64,000 nt of DNA, from NCBI GenBank assembly GCA_036656795.1, contig JAVXHR010000004.1, forward strand, positions 45,884 through 109,883. Direction: 5' to 3'. The stretch is from CAUPWF01 sp036656795 (GTDB lineage Bacteria > Bacillota > Clostridia > Lachnospirales > Lachnospiraceae). Shown in pieces: positions 24,782 to 33,897 of this stretch. The first letter of the stretch is position 1. Each line of letters starts with the position of its first letter. The position numbers and the translations under genes were made by a program. A model generated the notes under the pieces. The model had not been told where the DNA came from and searched no databases. It saw only the letters and a program-made list of their open reading frames with translations.

Positions 24782-25506
24782 CTTTTTTCCTCCTTGATTT
24801 GTCCAAGCACTTCACCTATAGGTGCTTGAATTGTTAATTCTGCTCCAACCTCTTTCGCTGTAGCTGCCTTGTTAATAACAACAATATGACTGCCATTAAA
24901 ATAATCAATAAAACCTGCTGCCGGATACACGATTAAGGAGGTTCCTCCGATTATCAACATATCTGCTTGACGAATTGCTTTTACAGTTTGCTGTATCACT
25001 TCACTATCCAAGCTTTCCTCATAGAGAACCACGTCCGGTTTAATGATTCCTCCACAGGAGCACCGTGGAATTCCATCTGCATGTTTCACATAGGACGCAT
25101 CATAAAACTGATGACACTGTTGACAATAGTTGCGGTGAATACTCCCATGCAATTCCAATACATTCTTACTCCCAGCCATCTGATGCAATCCATCAATATT
25201 CTGAGTGACCACTGCTTTCACTTTCCCACAAGCCTCAAGCGCCGCTAACTTTAAATGTGCTTTATTGGGCTTGGCATCTAAAAACATCATCTTATTTTTA
25301 TAGAAGTCATAAAAATCCTCTGTACGATTCACAAAAAAGCTGTGACTGACAATTTGTTCCGGTGCATACTTATATTGCTGTTGATATAAGCCGTCCGCAC
25401 TTCTGAAATCGGGAATATTGCTCTCCGTAGAAACCCCTGCACCACCAAAGAAGACAATATTCTGACTTTCATCAATCATCTCTTGTAAAGCTTGAATTTC
25501 ACCCAT
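24778..25506 (-). CDS. NAD-dependent protein deacylase, Sir2 family
   Basis: 242 residues. NAD-binding GAGVSTESNIPDFRS, TQNIDGLHQMAG, catalytic histidine in LELHGS, zinc cysteines in YCQQCH and CSCGG, and IIGGTSLIVYPAAG. It removes acyl groups from lysine using NAD. The ATG at 25506 has AAAGGAGATGAAAAT upstream; the longer frame lacks a ribosome site. Overlaps proC by 4 bases, so the two are co-translated, though no functional link is known. Confidence 0.93.
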   Translation of the reverse strand: MGEIQALQEMIDESQNIVFFGGAGVSTESNIPDFRSADGLYQQQYKYAPEQIVSHSFFVNRTEDFYDFYKNKMMFLDAKPNKAHLKLAALEACGKVKAVVTQNIDGLHQMAGSKNVLELHGSIHRNYCQQCHQFYDASYVKHADGIPRCSCGGIIKPDVVLYEESLDSEVIQQTVKAIRQADMLIIGGTSLIVYPAAGFIDYFNGSHIVVINKAATAKEVGAELTIQAPIGEVLGQIKEEKR

Positions 25507-25593
25507 ATTTTCATCTCCTTTAAAAATATATTTACATTTTATCATATTTCCCCTTTTTTGTAACTCCATTTTGTGATAAAATGTATCTTGCAA

Positions 25594-25676
25594 GCGGAAG
25601 TGGCGGAATGGCAGACGCGCTAGATTCAGGTTCTAGTGAGGATTTCCTCATGAGGGTTCAAGTCCCTTCTCCCGCA
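25594..25676 (+). tRNA. tRNA-Leu (anticodon CAG)
   Basis: 83 bases with D-arm TGGCGGAATGGCAGACGCG, anticodon arm CTAGA-TTCAGGT-TCTAG (CAG, reads CUG), a long variable arm as expected for leucine, and T-arm GAGGG-TTCAAGT-CCCTT. The acceptor stem GCGGAAG with CTCCCGC has one A-C mismatch at pair 5-68. CCA is not encoded. Confidence 0.9.
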
Positions 25677-25684
25677 GGAGCAAG

Positions 25685-25738
25685 CAAAGCTATCTCATTG
25701 GTCGAATCAATTCACCACTGGGATAGCTTTATTTTATC
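25685..25738 (+). terminator. Terminator of tRNA-Leu
   Basis: An AAAGCTATC stem pairs with GATAGCTTT, extended by TTGGT with ACCA inside, followed by ATTTTAT. It begins about 10 bases after the tRNA. Confidence 0.65.
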
Positions 25739-25755
25739 CACATAATATAATAATT

Positions 25756-25781
25756 TGTAACATATCCCGCTTTTGAGAGTC
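25756..25781 (+). promoter_or_regulatory. Candidate autoregulated ECF promoter
   Basis: TGTAAC (25756-25761) followed after 16 bases by AGTC resembles ECF sigma promoters (an AAC-type -35 and a GTC/GTA -10). It lies directly upstream of the sigma factor gene, with no good TTGACA/TATAAT alternative nearby. Confidence 0.35.
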
Positions 25782-25803
25782 TTATCTATAAGGAGGTGAA
25801 CAT

Positions 25804-26292
25804 GTGATTAATTTTGAGATGATTTATGACCAATATCTAGCTAATGTATACGCGTTTTCATTTGCTTTATGTAGAAATGAACATATGGCAGAAGAACTTA
25901 CACAAGAAACATTTTTCAAAGCCTTGAAAAACATTGACCATTTTAACGGAACTTGTAAAATCGAAGTATGGCTATGCCAGATTGCAAAGAATACCTATTT
26001 CTCTTATCTAAAAAAACATAAAGACCTCTCTCTAGAAACCCAGCCCGAAGAAGCGTCTTTCCCCGGATTGGAGATGACATTTATCCAAAAATCAGAGGCC
26101 AAAGAATTACATAAACTAATTCACGAACTATCGGATCCATACAAAGAAGTGTTTTCTCTTCGCATCTTTGGAGAATTATCTTTTTTAGATATTGGAGAGA
26201 TCTGGGGGAAATCAGAAACCTGGGCAAGAGTTACTTTTTATCGTGCCAAACAAAAAATCCAAGAAGAATGGAGGCGTAAATATCATGACTAA
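25804..26292 (+). CDS. ECF-type RNA polymerase sigma factor
   Basis: 162 residues with only regions 2 and 4. Region 2: IYDQYLANVYAFSFALCRNE, then AEELTQETFFKALKNIDHF. Region 4: LSDPYKEVFSLRIFGELSFL, then IWGKSETWARVTFYRAKQKI. The GTG start at 25804 has a strong AAGGAGGTG site; an ATG two bases earlier is out of frame and meets a stop at once. The 3' end overlaps the anti-sigma start by 8 bases, so the pair is made together. Regulon unknown. Confidence 0.92.
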   Translation: MINFEMIYDQYLANVYAFSFALCRNEHMAEELTQETFFKALKNIDHFNGTCKIEVWLCQIAKNTYFSYLKKHKDLSLETQPEEASFPGLEMTFIQKSEAKELHKLIHELSDPYKEVFSLRIFGELSFLDIGEIWGKSETWARVTFYRAKQKIQEEWRRKYHD

Positions 26293-27031
26293 ATTACCTT
26301 GTTATATTATCAAAGATTTGTTACCATCTTATATTGAACAATTATGCACCGAAGAAACAAACGCTCAAGTGAAAGAGCATCTGGGCGAATGTGAAAACTG
26401 CCGATTACTTCTCGACGACATGAAAGCAGTTATACCTACCCCCGAACCAGTATCTACCTCGGAGGATATCAAAAAAAGGGAGTTGCAACATCTATCAAAG
26501 ACTTGGAAGCGCTCTAAATATCACGAATGGATCAAAGCAATATGTGTCAGCACAGGAATCATCGCATTACTTCTTGGTTTCCTGCTTTTATTTAATCATC
26601 AATCACCATTTCCTGTAAAGGAACAGTCCGTCCAGGTCAATGACTTGTGTATGTCAAAAGATGGTTCTGTTGTATTTGAAATAGAGCCAACCGGTCCATG
26701 GATGTGGAGCATTGTTCACGGTGGACTACAAGAGGACAATACAACAGATTTTTATATCACTCCTTATTACAATGTTGTCCCTCACACCAAAGGGCAAGAA
26801 TATACCCCTGGAGCAACTACAGATGCCATCACTGGAGAACCACTTCTCTATACCCATTATCTGGCAATTGATGTGGATAATACTGCTTCCCAATCCCAAC
26901 GTTTAACTCCCCTGCAGCGTATCTATATTGGCACGCCAACACAGCGCAGACTCATTTGGGAACGTGGACAGCAACTTGAAAAAGCAACTCCACAATTAGA
27001 ATCAGAATATGCAACAATTATGAAGTGGTAG
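26285..27031 (+). CDS. Membrane anti-sigma factor with zinc-finger N-terminus
   Basis: 248 residues. An N-terminal anti-sigma zinc-finger-like domain (ILPC near the start, then H and C-x2-C in KEHLGECENCRLLL). One membrane segment (about 80-100, WIKAICVSTGIIALLLGF) and an outside domain of about 145 residues without a known family. It should hold the ECF sigma factor at the membrane until a signal arrives. GGAGGCG precedes the ATG at 26285, which overlaps the sigma gene. It ends 14 bases inside the convergent EamA gene. Confidence 0.85.
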   Translation: MTKLPCYIIKDLLPSYIEQLCTEETNAQVKEHLGECENCRLLLDDMKAVIPTPEPVSTSEDIKKRELQHLSKTWKRSKYHEWIKAICVSTGIIALLLGFLLLFNHQSPFPVKEQSVQVNDLCMSKDGSVVFEIEPTGPWMWSIVHGGLQEDNTTDFYITPYYNVVPHTKGQEYTPGATTDAITGEPLLYTHYLAIDVDNTASQSQRLTPLQRIYIGTPTQRRLIWERGQQLEKATPQLESEYATIMKW

Positions 27032-27905
27032 TTTTCCCCTCTAACGCAGAGGCAAGTACAATACTTCCCATAATAATAAATGCTCCCACGAATCCAATCG
27101 GTGTAAGAAGTTCTCCCAAAATAGCATAAGATGCCATTGCCGTAAAGATAGGCTGAGAACAAAAAATCAATGCTACCTTTGTAGAATTTAGTTTACTCAG
27201 TACATAGTTTTGCAGGCAATATCCGATTCCCGTACATCCGATTCCAAGGTACAAGAGCACCAACCAGCCACGAAGTGGGACATCCAACACATTCGGAAAT
27301 GTTTCACCTGTCACAATGCTCAATCCTATACATACGCTACCAATAAATCCGGCCTGAAAGGTTGCTAATACAATGGCGTCTATCTGTTGTACATATTTAG
27401 CACTGAATTCATAGGTACATGCAATGGATATCGCACTTAATATTGCCAGACCCTCCCCTAGACCAAGGGTAAAGCCCCCTTGACCACAGCAAAGGAAATA
27501 TAATCCCACAATTACAAAGAGAATAGGCAGGATATTTGTTTTTTTCATTCTTTTCTTTGAGATAAAAAAAGATAAAAAAGGTGTGAATATCACTGGCAAT
27601 GAGAATAAGAATCCCGCATTAGTCGCCGTTGTATACTTAAAAGCCAACGTTCCTACAATAAAAGCACATGCAGTAAACATTGAGATAATCAAACAAGGCA
27701 TTACTGAAGAAAGATGAAATTTATATCTAATATGTTTATGAAATACTAACAGTAAAAATACACACCCTAATAGAAAGCGAGCTGCTACATATCCGAAAAA
27801 CGGAAAGACCGACATCCCCAATTTTGCAATGGGATTGCCTGCCCCAAGCAACACGCTTTCTATAATGAGTAACACTATATAATAAGTTTCCTTGTGAGAT
27901 TTCAA
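27018..27905 (-). CDS. EamA/DMT family transporter
   Basis: 295 residues with ten hydrophobic segments in two EamA repeats; the second ends in LSKLNSTKVALIFCSQPIFT, AMASYAILGELLTPIG, a typical DMT end. These are drug/metabolite or amino-acid exporters. A TTG start at 27905 has AGAAGAGG 9 bases upstream and lies one base after the threonine aldolase stop, so the two are co-transcribed; an amino-acid exporter role is possible. The 3' end overlaps the anti-sigma gene. Confidence 0.85.
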   Translation of the reverse strand: MKSHKETYYIVLLIIESVLLGAGNPIAKLGMSVFPFFGYVAARFLLGCVFLLLVFHKHIRYKFHLSSVMPCLIISMFTACAFIVGTLAFKYTTATNAGFLFSLPVIFTPFLSFFISKKRMKKTNILPILFVIVGLYFLCCGQGGFTLGLGEGLAILSAISIACTYEFSAKYVQQIDAIVLATFQAGFIGSVCIGLSIVTGETFPNVLDVPLRGWLVLLYLGIGCTGIGYCLQNYVLSKLNSTKVALIFCSQPIFTAMASYAILGELLTPIGFVGAFIIMGSIVLASALEGKTTTS

Positions 27906-27906
27906 T

Positions 27907-28944
27907 CTATGATACCTCTTCTATATCTTTCAATAATGTAGCTACCTGTTCCTCTTTTGTAGCCCAACTGGTACAAAACCTCACTGCGGTATGTGTATCT
28001 CCCACCGTTTCCCAGAATCCATACGCATATGTTTCACTTAATTTCTTTAATACCTCATTTGGAATAATCGGGAACTGTTGGTTTGTATAAGAATCATATA
28101 AAAACTGATATCCTTTTTTTGCAAATGCTTCTTTTATCTTCATCGCCATATCTACCGCATGCTGTGAGATTTCAAAATAAAGTCCATCTTCCAGCAATGT
28201 CTCAAATTGAATCCCCAACAGTCTTCCTTTTGCTAACATACCACCATGTTGCTTAATCCCGTAGCGAAAGTCTTCTTTTAACTTCGGATTGGTAATCATT
28301 AATGCTTCCCCAAATAACGCACCTATCTTGGTTCCACCTAAGTAGAACACATCACACAACCGCGCAATATCAGGCAACGTCAAATCATTGGTTGCTGCCT
28401 GCAATCCATATCCAAGACGTGCACCATCTAAGAATAGTGGCAGATTGCAATTCTGACACACGTGGTGAATTGCCTCTAATTCTGCTTTACTGTATATGGT
28501 TCCATTCTCTGTTGGAAAAGAAAGATATACCATCCCCGGTTGGACCATATGCTCATGATTCCCATCACTCCAATGCATCTCATACAATGTCTGAATCTGT
28601 TGTGCTGTGATCTTTCCATCTTGATGGGGTAACGTAAGAACTTTGTGTCCCGTTGCTTCAATAGCTCCTGTTTCATGGACATTGATGTGTCCTGTGTCTG
28701 CAGCAATTACTCCTTGATGTGGACGAAGTATCGATGCAATAACCGTTGTATTGGTCTGGGTTCCCCCAACTAAGAAATGAACATCCGCATCAGGTTTGTG
28801 ACATAGCTCTTTCAACAATTCTCTCCCCCGATCACAATGAGGATCTAATCCATACCCTGCCGTCTGTTCCATATTCGTCTCTGTTAATCTGCTTAATATC
28901 TTTGGGTGAGCACCCTCTGCATAATCACATTCAAATCTTATCAT
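27907..28944 (-). CDS. Threonine aldolase-type PLP enzyme (beta-eliminating lyase family)
   Basis: 345 residues. FLVGGTQTNTTVIASIL, HINVHETGAIEATGHKV, LFLDGARLGYGL (PLP-contacting aspartate) and FYLGGTKIGALFGEAL with the lysine that binds PLP. This resembles low-specificity L-threonine aldolases, which split threonine to glycine and acetaldehyde. AGAGGTAAAAGGTC precedes the ATG. It starts 6 bases after the kinase gene on the same strand. Confidence 0.87.
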   Translation of the reverse strand: MIRFECDYAEGAHPKILSRLTETNMEQTAGYGLDPHCDRGRELLKELCHKPDADVHFLVGGTQTNTTVIASILRPHQGVIAADTGHINVHETGAIEATGHKVLTLPHQDGKITAQQIQTLYEMHWSDGNHEHMVQPGMVYLSFPTENGTIYSKAELEAIHHVCQNCNLPLFLDGARLGYGLQAATNDLTLPDIARLCDVFYLGGTKIGALFGEALMITNPKLKEDFRYGIKQHGGMLAKGRLLGIQFETLLEDGLYFEISQHAVDMAMKIKEAFAKKGYQFLYDSYTNQQFPIIPNEVLKKLSETYAYGFWETVGDTHTAVRFCTSWATKEEQVATLLKDIEEVS

Positions 28945-28950
28945 GACCTT

Positions 28951-29922
28951 TTACCTCTTTCTATCCTGCATCTCTTCCATGGTTGGATATGATGCAATTG
29001 CTCCATGTCTTTGTACACTGTATTCACAGAATCGATTAGCAAATGTGGTGTACTCTATTATCTTTTCTTCTGATATATCACCCAGTTGGTCAACCTCTAC
29101 ACCATCTGTTGATAAATGATATAAAAATGCTCCAATAAAAGCATCTCCCGCACCGGTTGTATCAACCGCTTTCACTTTATTAGACGCCAAATCCACATGC
29201 ACTCCATTGGCCGTATAAACTTCTGCTCCATCTGAGCCCTTGGTATAGATTAATAATTTCAGATTTCCTTGAAATAATTGTTCTTTTGCCTGTTTAATAT
29301 CCATACAGCCGGTAATCAATTCCAATTCCTCATCTGCAATCTTTAAGATATCAGCATATGGTATGAATTCTCGTATTGCTGTTTTACAAGCTTCCGGTGT
29401 TTCCCAAAGTGGTAGACGTACATTGGGATCAAAGCTAATCACACACTGATGTTTCTTCGCATATTCAATCGCTTGGACATGCGCTGCTTTCACCGGTGCA
29501 TCTACGAGTTCCAAAGAACAAAAATGAAGTGCATAGGCCTCTGAAAACCAGGCTTCTTTAATTGATGTTTTCTCCAATAGCATATCAGCGCTTGGTTTAC
29601 GATAAAATGAAAACTCACGATCCCCATCACTTTTTAGTGATACGAATGCCAATGCTGTATTCGCCATGGTTGTCCGTTGTATCAAAGAGGTATCCACATG
29701 ATATTCTTCTAGATACTCTACAATCTTATCCCCAAAAGGATCTTGTCCTAACTGCGTGATCATCATCGACTCCCCACCTAGTTTGGCTACCGCACCGCAT
29801 ACATTCGTTGGGGCCCCCCCTACCATAGGGCGAAATCCCTGCACTTGCTTAATCTCACACCCCGTTTCTTCCGGCGTAAAATCAATCAGTGCTTCTCCTA
29901 TTGATAATATCTTTTTTCTCAT
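28951..29922 (-). CDS. PfkB-family sugar kinase, fructokinase-like
   Basis: 323 residues. N-terminal GEALIDFTPEETGCEIKQV and VGGAPTNVCGAVAKLGGESM, and the catalytic VDTTGAGDAFIGAFLYHLS with the GAGD base. The pattern is closest to fructokinases. In this operon it could phosphorylate the ketose made by the lyxose/mannose-type isomerase. AAGGAG precedes the ATG. The order isomerase, epimerase-like, kinase on one strand supports a sugar catabolic unit. Confidence 0.87.
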   Translation of the reverse strand: MRKKILSIGEALIDFTPEETGCEIKQVQGFRPMVGGAPTNVCGAVAKLGGESMMITQLGQDPFGDKIVEYLEEYHVDTSLIQRTTMANTALAFVSLKSDGDREFSFYRKPSADMLLEKTSIKEAWFSEAYALHFCSLELVDAPVKAAHVQAIEYAKKHQCVISFDPNVRLPLWETPEACKTAIREFIPYADILKIADEELELITGCMDIKQAKEQLFQGNLKLLIYTKGSDGAEVYTANGVHVDLASNKVKAVDTTGAGDAFIGAFLYHLSTDGVEVDQLGDISEEKIIEYTTFANRFCEYSVQRHGAIASYPTMEEMQDRKR

Positions 29923-29966
29923 ATTTTTTTACTCCTTTTACTTCTTTTGTTCCTTATGCCCTTGGG

Positions 29967-30845
29967 TTATTCCGTAATTTCAATACTCCATGTATTCTCA
30001 TATATCGCACCCGGATCTAGCGAATTTAGATTCTCCTGGGTTTCCAGGCTCTCTACAATATCCTTATGTGATGGAAGTGAACTCCATGGTTCAATACAAA
30101 GGTAGTTCACCTCTGCCTTTGGCCAATGCCACAACCCAAGGTATGTCATCTGTGGATACTCTACTACAATCCGTTTTTTTCCTTTTGGTGATTGCAAGCA
30201 CACCTTTTTCGACATATCACGAAGAATAATTGCATCATGATCAAAGAGGGTATGGTTTAAATCAAGATATCTAGATTCTCTTAACTTGTAAGGCGTGTCC
30301 TCATCTGTAATAAAACAATCCTCTGACATTCCAACCTGATATGGTACACTTCCCACTCCAAAATCTAATTGATAATCCTGAAATTGTAAGCCCGGTTCTA
30401 TAGGAACTTGAAATCCTGGGTGCCCACCCACTCCAAAATACATAATCTTATCATCTTGATTCTCAATATAATAACTAATAATCAAACGATTTTTTTCCAA
30501 TTTGTATGTAATCTTATAAAAAAAGGAAAATGGATATATTTTCTTGGTATCTTCATTACTTCTCAATGAAAAAGAAATTGTTTGTTCATCTATATAATGG
30601 CTTTGCAGCTCAGCATCTTTTACAAATCCATGTATCTGCATCTGATATTCTATACTTCGATATAGATATTTTCCTTGGGTAAGCCTTCCAACATATGGAA
30701 AGATATTGGGAGCTTGATCTGTCCATGTACACTTATCTCCCTGCCACAGGTATTCTTGTCCTTTGGAATCTTGTATACTTTGTAATTCCGCACCATGAGA
30801 AGCTATCACTATCTTTAGATATTCATTTTCAATGATTTTTTTCAT
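29967..30845 (-). CDS. Aldose 1-epimerase family protein
   Basis: 292 residues. IIENEYLKIVIASHGAELQSI, YLWQGDKCTWTDQAPNIFPYVGR, MQIHGFVKDAELQ (histidine), VGGHPGFQVPIEPG (second conserved histidine) and YLCIEPWSSLPSH (glutamate region) match the YihR/LacX-like branch. It interconverts sugar anomers or acts on phosphosugars. I prefer the ATG at 30845, with GAGGG 7 bases upstream, over one two codons earlier. Confidence 0.86.
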   Translation of the reverse strand: MKKIIENEYLKIVIASHGAELQSIQDSKGQEYLWQGDKCTWTDQAPNIFPYVGRLTQGKYLYRSIEYQMQIHGFVKDAELQSHYIDEQTISFSLRSNEDTKKIYPFSFFYKITYKLEKNRLIISYYIENQDDKIMYFGVGGHPGFQVPIEPGLQFQDYQLDFGVGSVPYQVGMSEDCFITDEDTPYKLRESRYLDLNHTLFDHDAIILRDMSKKVCLQSPKGKKRIVVEYPQMTYLGLWHWPKAEVNYLCIEPWSSLPSHKDIVESLETQENLNSLDPGAIYENTWSIEITE

Positions 30846-30886
30846 ACACATTCCCTCTATGATTGAATTATAATTGTTTTTGTAAA

Positions 30887-31567
30887 TTATCTTGCAACAG
30901 GATATTCATTGCAAAGCAAACGATATGGTGGTTCGTCTTCTTCAATCGCCGGAAAACGTCCATACTCTTCTTTGAAACGGTTATCTGTATTATCATCATT
31001 ACACATAGAAACTTCGCCTAACAATACCGTTCCGGTTCCAGCCTCTACTTCAAAATCATGATACATGTATGGATAGATGGTAATACTTTCTCCCGGACAT
31101 AATCTCACCTGAGTACCTGCTTTCACACTATATTCGCGTCCATCACTATTAATAACCACATCTGTATCTTCATATTCCCCATCTTTTGTGGAATTGTACA
31201 CACGAATCAAGATATTTCCGCCTCCACGATTGATAATATCTTCTGACTTTGTCCAGTGAAAATGCATTGCCGCATATTGTCCTTCATTTAACATCAATAA
31301 TTTTTCCGCATATGTCTTTTTATACTTATCTATCTTCAGATTCCCATTACGAATTGTAATAAGTGAAAATCCCAACTTATCAAATGTTCCCATTCCATAA
31401 TCTGTAATGTCCCAACCAAGTTCATTATCCCGTATCTCATCATACTCTTGTCCCTTTGTTTCCCAGTCTTGTGGTGTCCAATGACAAAATGGTGGCAGGT
31501 TGAATTTGTTTTCATTAATTACCTCTTCCATATGGCGTATTGCGTTATTAATCTCTGATCTCTTCAT
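30887..31567 (-). CDS. D-lyxose/D-mannose-type sugar isomerase
   Basis: 226 residues of the D-lyxose isomerase (DUF1498) cupin family. The metal site is in YAAMHFHWTKSEDIINRGGG (two histidines and a glutamate) with a third histidine in YPYMYHDFEVE. N-terminal NLPPFCHWTPQDWETKG and C-terminal FKEEYGRFPAIEEDEPP are family motifs. The enzymes convert D-lyxose to D-xylulose and D-mannose to D-fructose. Followed by an epimerase-like gene and a fructokinase-like gene, so mannose to fructose-6-phosphate is one possible route. AAGGAG lies 8 bases before the ATG at 31567. Confidence 0.88.
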   Translation of the reverse strand: MKRSEINNAIRHMEEVINENKFNLPPFCHWTPQDWETKGQEYDEIRDNELGWDITDYGMGTFDKLGFSLITIRNGNLKIDKYKKTYAEKLLMLNEGQYAAMHFHWTKSEDIINRGGGNILIRVYNSTKDGEYEDTDVVINSDGREYSVKAGTQVRLCPGESITIYPYMYHDFEVEAGTGTVLLGEVSMCNDDNTDNRFKEEYGRFPAIEEDEPPYRLLCNEYPVAR

Positions 31568-31781
31568 CTTCATCTCTCCTTAATATAGTAATTATTTTAT
31601 CCATACAGTCTTCTGCCTGTGGATAAGTTTCAAGTTTTTCTACAAATATATGATTCATTATATCATAATTTTTCTTAGGATAAGAGCCTCCTTTGCTATT
31701 TTTTAAATTATTTTTTACCCAACAATCCAACATGCCCTCTTTGTCACCCTTAGGAGTAGGTTTTTGAATAAATATTATCAC
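31548..31781 (-). CDS. Hypothetical small protein
   Basis: 77 residues, GTG start with GAAGAGG upstream. Begins MIIFIQKPTPKGDKEGMLDC and ends with a charged RRDEDEEIRD. It starts right after the sugar-binding protein terminator and overlaps the isomerase start, supplying that gene's ribosome site. No known domain; it may be a true small gene or a remnant. Confidence 0.35.
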   Translation of the reverse strand: MIIFIQKPTPKGDKEGMLDCWVKNNLKNSKGGSYPKKNYDIMNHIFVEKLETYPQAEDCMDKIITILRRDEDEEIRD

Positions 31782-31795
31782 ATAATTGCCTCTTC

Positions 31796-31830
31796 CAAAA
31801 ATAGGATTACCGCATATGCAGTAATCCTAT
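31796..31830 (-). terminator. Hairpin after the sugar-binding protein gene
   Basis: A perfect 10-bp stem (ATAGGATTAC with GTAATCCTAT, 10-base loop) followed by five T residues on the minus strand. Since isomerase, epimerase and kinase follow, it probably lowers rather than blocks their expression. Confidence 0.7.
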
Positions 31831-31855
31831 CTAAAATTTCTAAGTTCAATTAAAA

Positions 31856-32806
31856 TTATAGAGATTTTTTGTCGATTACAGATACACCTGTATCAACTTC
31901 TTTTTCTGCAATTTTCTCGCCTTTCACTGCTTTTACAGCTGCGTCCATACCCATTGATCCCATTTTATCAGGATTTTGAGACATTGCACAAAGTAATGAA
32001 CCATCTTTGATAAGTGAAAGAATTGCATCTGATTTATCAAATCCTACACCTATGATATCTGCTCCTGCGCCCTTAACTGCATTACCAACACCAACTGTTG
32101 CACCTTCATTGGCACCAAAGATACCTATACAGCCCTCTGTAACATAGTTATCAGCGATATCTTGAGATTTTGCTGCATCACCTTCGCCATATTGTGTTTC
32201 AAGTAATTCATAAGCACTTCCTTTAAATGCTTCACGAAATCCTTCTTCACGAGCTACTGTAGATGCTGTAGATGCATTAATGTTTACGATACCGATTTTA
32301 CCATCTTTCTTTCCAGCTGCTTCTAATGCTTTCATCATTTCTTCTCCAGCTGTTTTCCCTGCTGCTTTATTATCTGTTGCAAAAGTTGCTTCTGCTTCTG
32401 TGTTAGCCGGTGAATCTACATAGATAATTTTTACACCTTGTGATTTTGCATCATCAAGTGCTGCTGTAATTGCATCTGGGCCATTTGCAGCAATCATAAT
32501 TGCATTCGCACCATCAGCCACTGCATTATTAATACGTTCAATTTGTTGTGCATCATCTTTTTTATCTGGAGCCATCCATTTGTACTCTACATCTCCAAGT
32601 TTCTCTGCTTCTGCTTTAGCGCCCTTATCTACTGCTACCCAATGTTGATCTGTGCTATCCATTGTGATAAGAATTACTTTTGTCTTGTCTCCCGCTTTTT
32701 CCTCTTTCTTGTCTGCTGTACCACTATCTGATTTTCCACCACAACCCATAACCATAGTTGCTACCATAGCTGCACATAATAATACTGATAATACTTTTTT
32801 CTTCAT
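31856..32806 (-). CDS. Sugar ABC transporter substrate-binding lipoprotein (RbsB-like)
   Basis: 316 residues. Signal peptide MKKKVLSVLLCAAMVATMVM with lipobox MGC, then a linker and a Peripla_BP_4 fold: TKVILITMDSTDQHWVAVDKGA, IERINNAVADGANAIMIAAN, GKIGIVNINASTASTVAREE and GIFGANEGATVGVGNAV. It captures a monosaccharide outside the membrane for the RbsC-like permease. The last gene of a unit rbsA-like, rbsC-like, rbsB-like. GGGAGGAAG precedes the ATG. The sugar is unknown. Confidence 0.9.
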   Translation of the reverse strand: MKKKVLSVLLCAAMVATMVMGCGGKSDSGTADKKEEKAGDKTKVILITMDSTDQHWVAVDKGAKAEAEKLGDVEYKWMAPDKKDDAQQIERINNAVADGANAIMIAANGPDAITAALDDAKSQGVKIIYVDSPANTEAEATFATDNKAAGKTAGEEMMKALEAAGKKDGKIGIVNINASTASTVAREEGFREAFKGSAYELLETQYGEGDAAKSQDIADNYVTEGCIGIFGANEGATVGVGNAVKGAGADIIGVGFDKSDAILSLIKDGSLLCAMSQNPDKMGSMGMDAAVKAVKGEKIAEKEVDTGVSVIDKKSL

Positions 32807-32868
32807 CTTTTTACTTCCTCCCTTTTAGGTTTTATATTAAAGCTCACGCTCTAATTTCTACTACTTTG

Positions 32869-33882
32869 TTAATTACTCTTGTCTGTTATCTTTTTCTTTC
32901 TTGGTTTCCCTGTTCGAATTACAACATCTAACAATACAGAAACTACAACAATCACACCAATCACAATATTTCTCATTGCTACAGGTGCACCTGCAAATTG
33001 CAAACCATTCTGAAGAACACCCCAGATTGCAGCTCCAATTACAGTTCCTATTAACAATCCCTGTCCACCTAGTGTGGACACACCACCAATTACGGAAGCT
33101 GCTACTGCATACATCTCATACATATTTCCTGCGTCCATAGTACCCATTCCGGCTGTTGCACAGGTAATTAATCCTACAACACTTGCACAAAATGCGCTTA
33201 CCATATAAGTTTTAATTGTAGTTGCAACTACATTAACACCAGATAGTTTTGAAGCATCTATATTACTACCAACTGCATAGATATGTCGTCCTGTACGTGT
33301 CTTGCTCAATAAGAAATTGAACACTAAAAACAATAAAATTGCAATCCATACTGTATTATAAATTCCAAGAAATTTCCCGTAATAAAAGATATCTCTGAAC
33401 ATCTGTGCACCCTCACCAATTGCATCTGTATTATAATTATTATTAACAATTTGTGCGATACCTCTTGCAACTGTCATAGTACCTAGTGTTGCAATAAATG
33501 GTGGCAACTTGCATTGTGCAACCAAGAATCCATTGACAAGACCAACACCTAGACAAATTACAATTGTTACAATCATGGAAATCCATGGGTTCATTCCTTT
33601 TGTCATCAATGTTGCTGAAATCATACAACTCATACCAACCACAGATCCAATTGACAAATCAATATTACCTGTAATCAAAACATAAGATTGTCCTATCCCA
33701 ATTAATAGAATTGGTGCTACTTGGCGTAAAAGATTCCCAACATTTCTTCCTGAGAAGAAATTCGGACTTAAGATACCAAACACAATACATAATACAATAA
33801 GTCCTGCTGTTACTGTTACTACCTGTCCCATTCCTCGAATGGATAAAAAATCTTTTACTACACTATTCTTTTTCTTTTCCAT
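32869..33882 (-). CDS. Sugar ABC transporter permease (RbsC-like)
   Basis: 337 residues with eight to ten hydrophobic segments. Family motifs: LLRQVAPILLIGIGQSYVLITGNIDLSIG, LPPFIATLGTMTVARG, GRHIYAVGSNIDASKLSGV (cytoplasmic coupling loop) and VAASVIGGVSTLGGQG. It forms the channel of the CUT2-type importer. AGGAGAG precedes the ATG, 15 bases after the ATPase gene. Confidence 0.91.
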   Translation of the reverse strand: MEKKKNSVVKDFLSIRGMGQVVTVTAGLIVLCIVFGILSPNFFSGRNVGNLLRQVAPILLIGIGQSYVLITGNIDLSIGSVVGMSCMISATLMTKGMNPWISMIVTIVICLGVGLVNGFLVAQCKLPPFIATLGTMTVARGIAQIVNNNYNTDAIGEGAQMFRDIFYYGKFLGIYNTVWIAILLFLVFNFLLSKTRTGRHIYAVGSNIDASKLSGVNVVATTIKTYMVSAFCASVVGLITCATAGMGTMDAGNMYEMYAVAASVIGGVSTLGGQGLLIGTVIGAAIWGVLQNGLQFAGAPVAMRNIVIGVIVVVSVLLDVVIRTGKPRKKKITDKSN

Positions 33883-33897
33883 AACTCTCTCCTTAGA

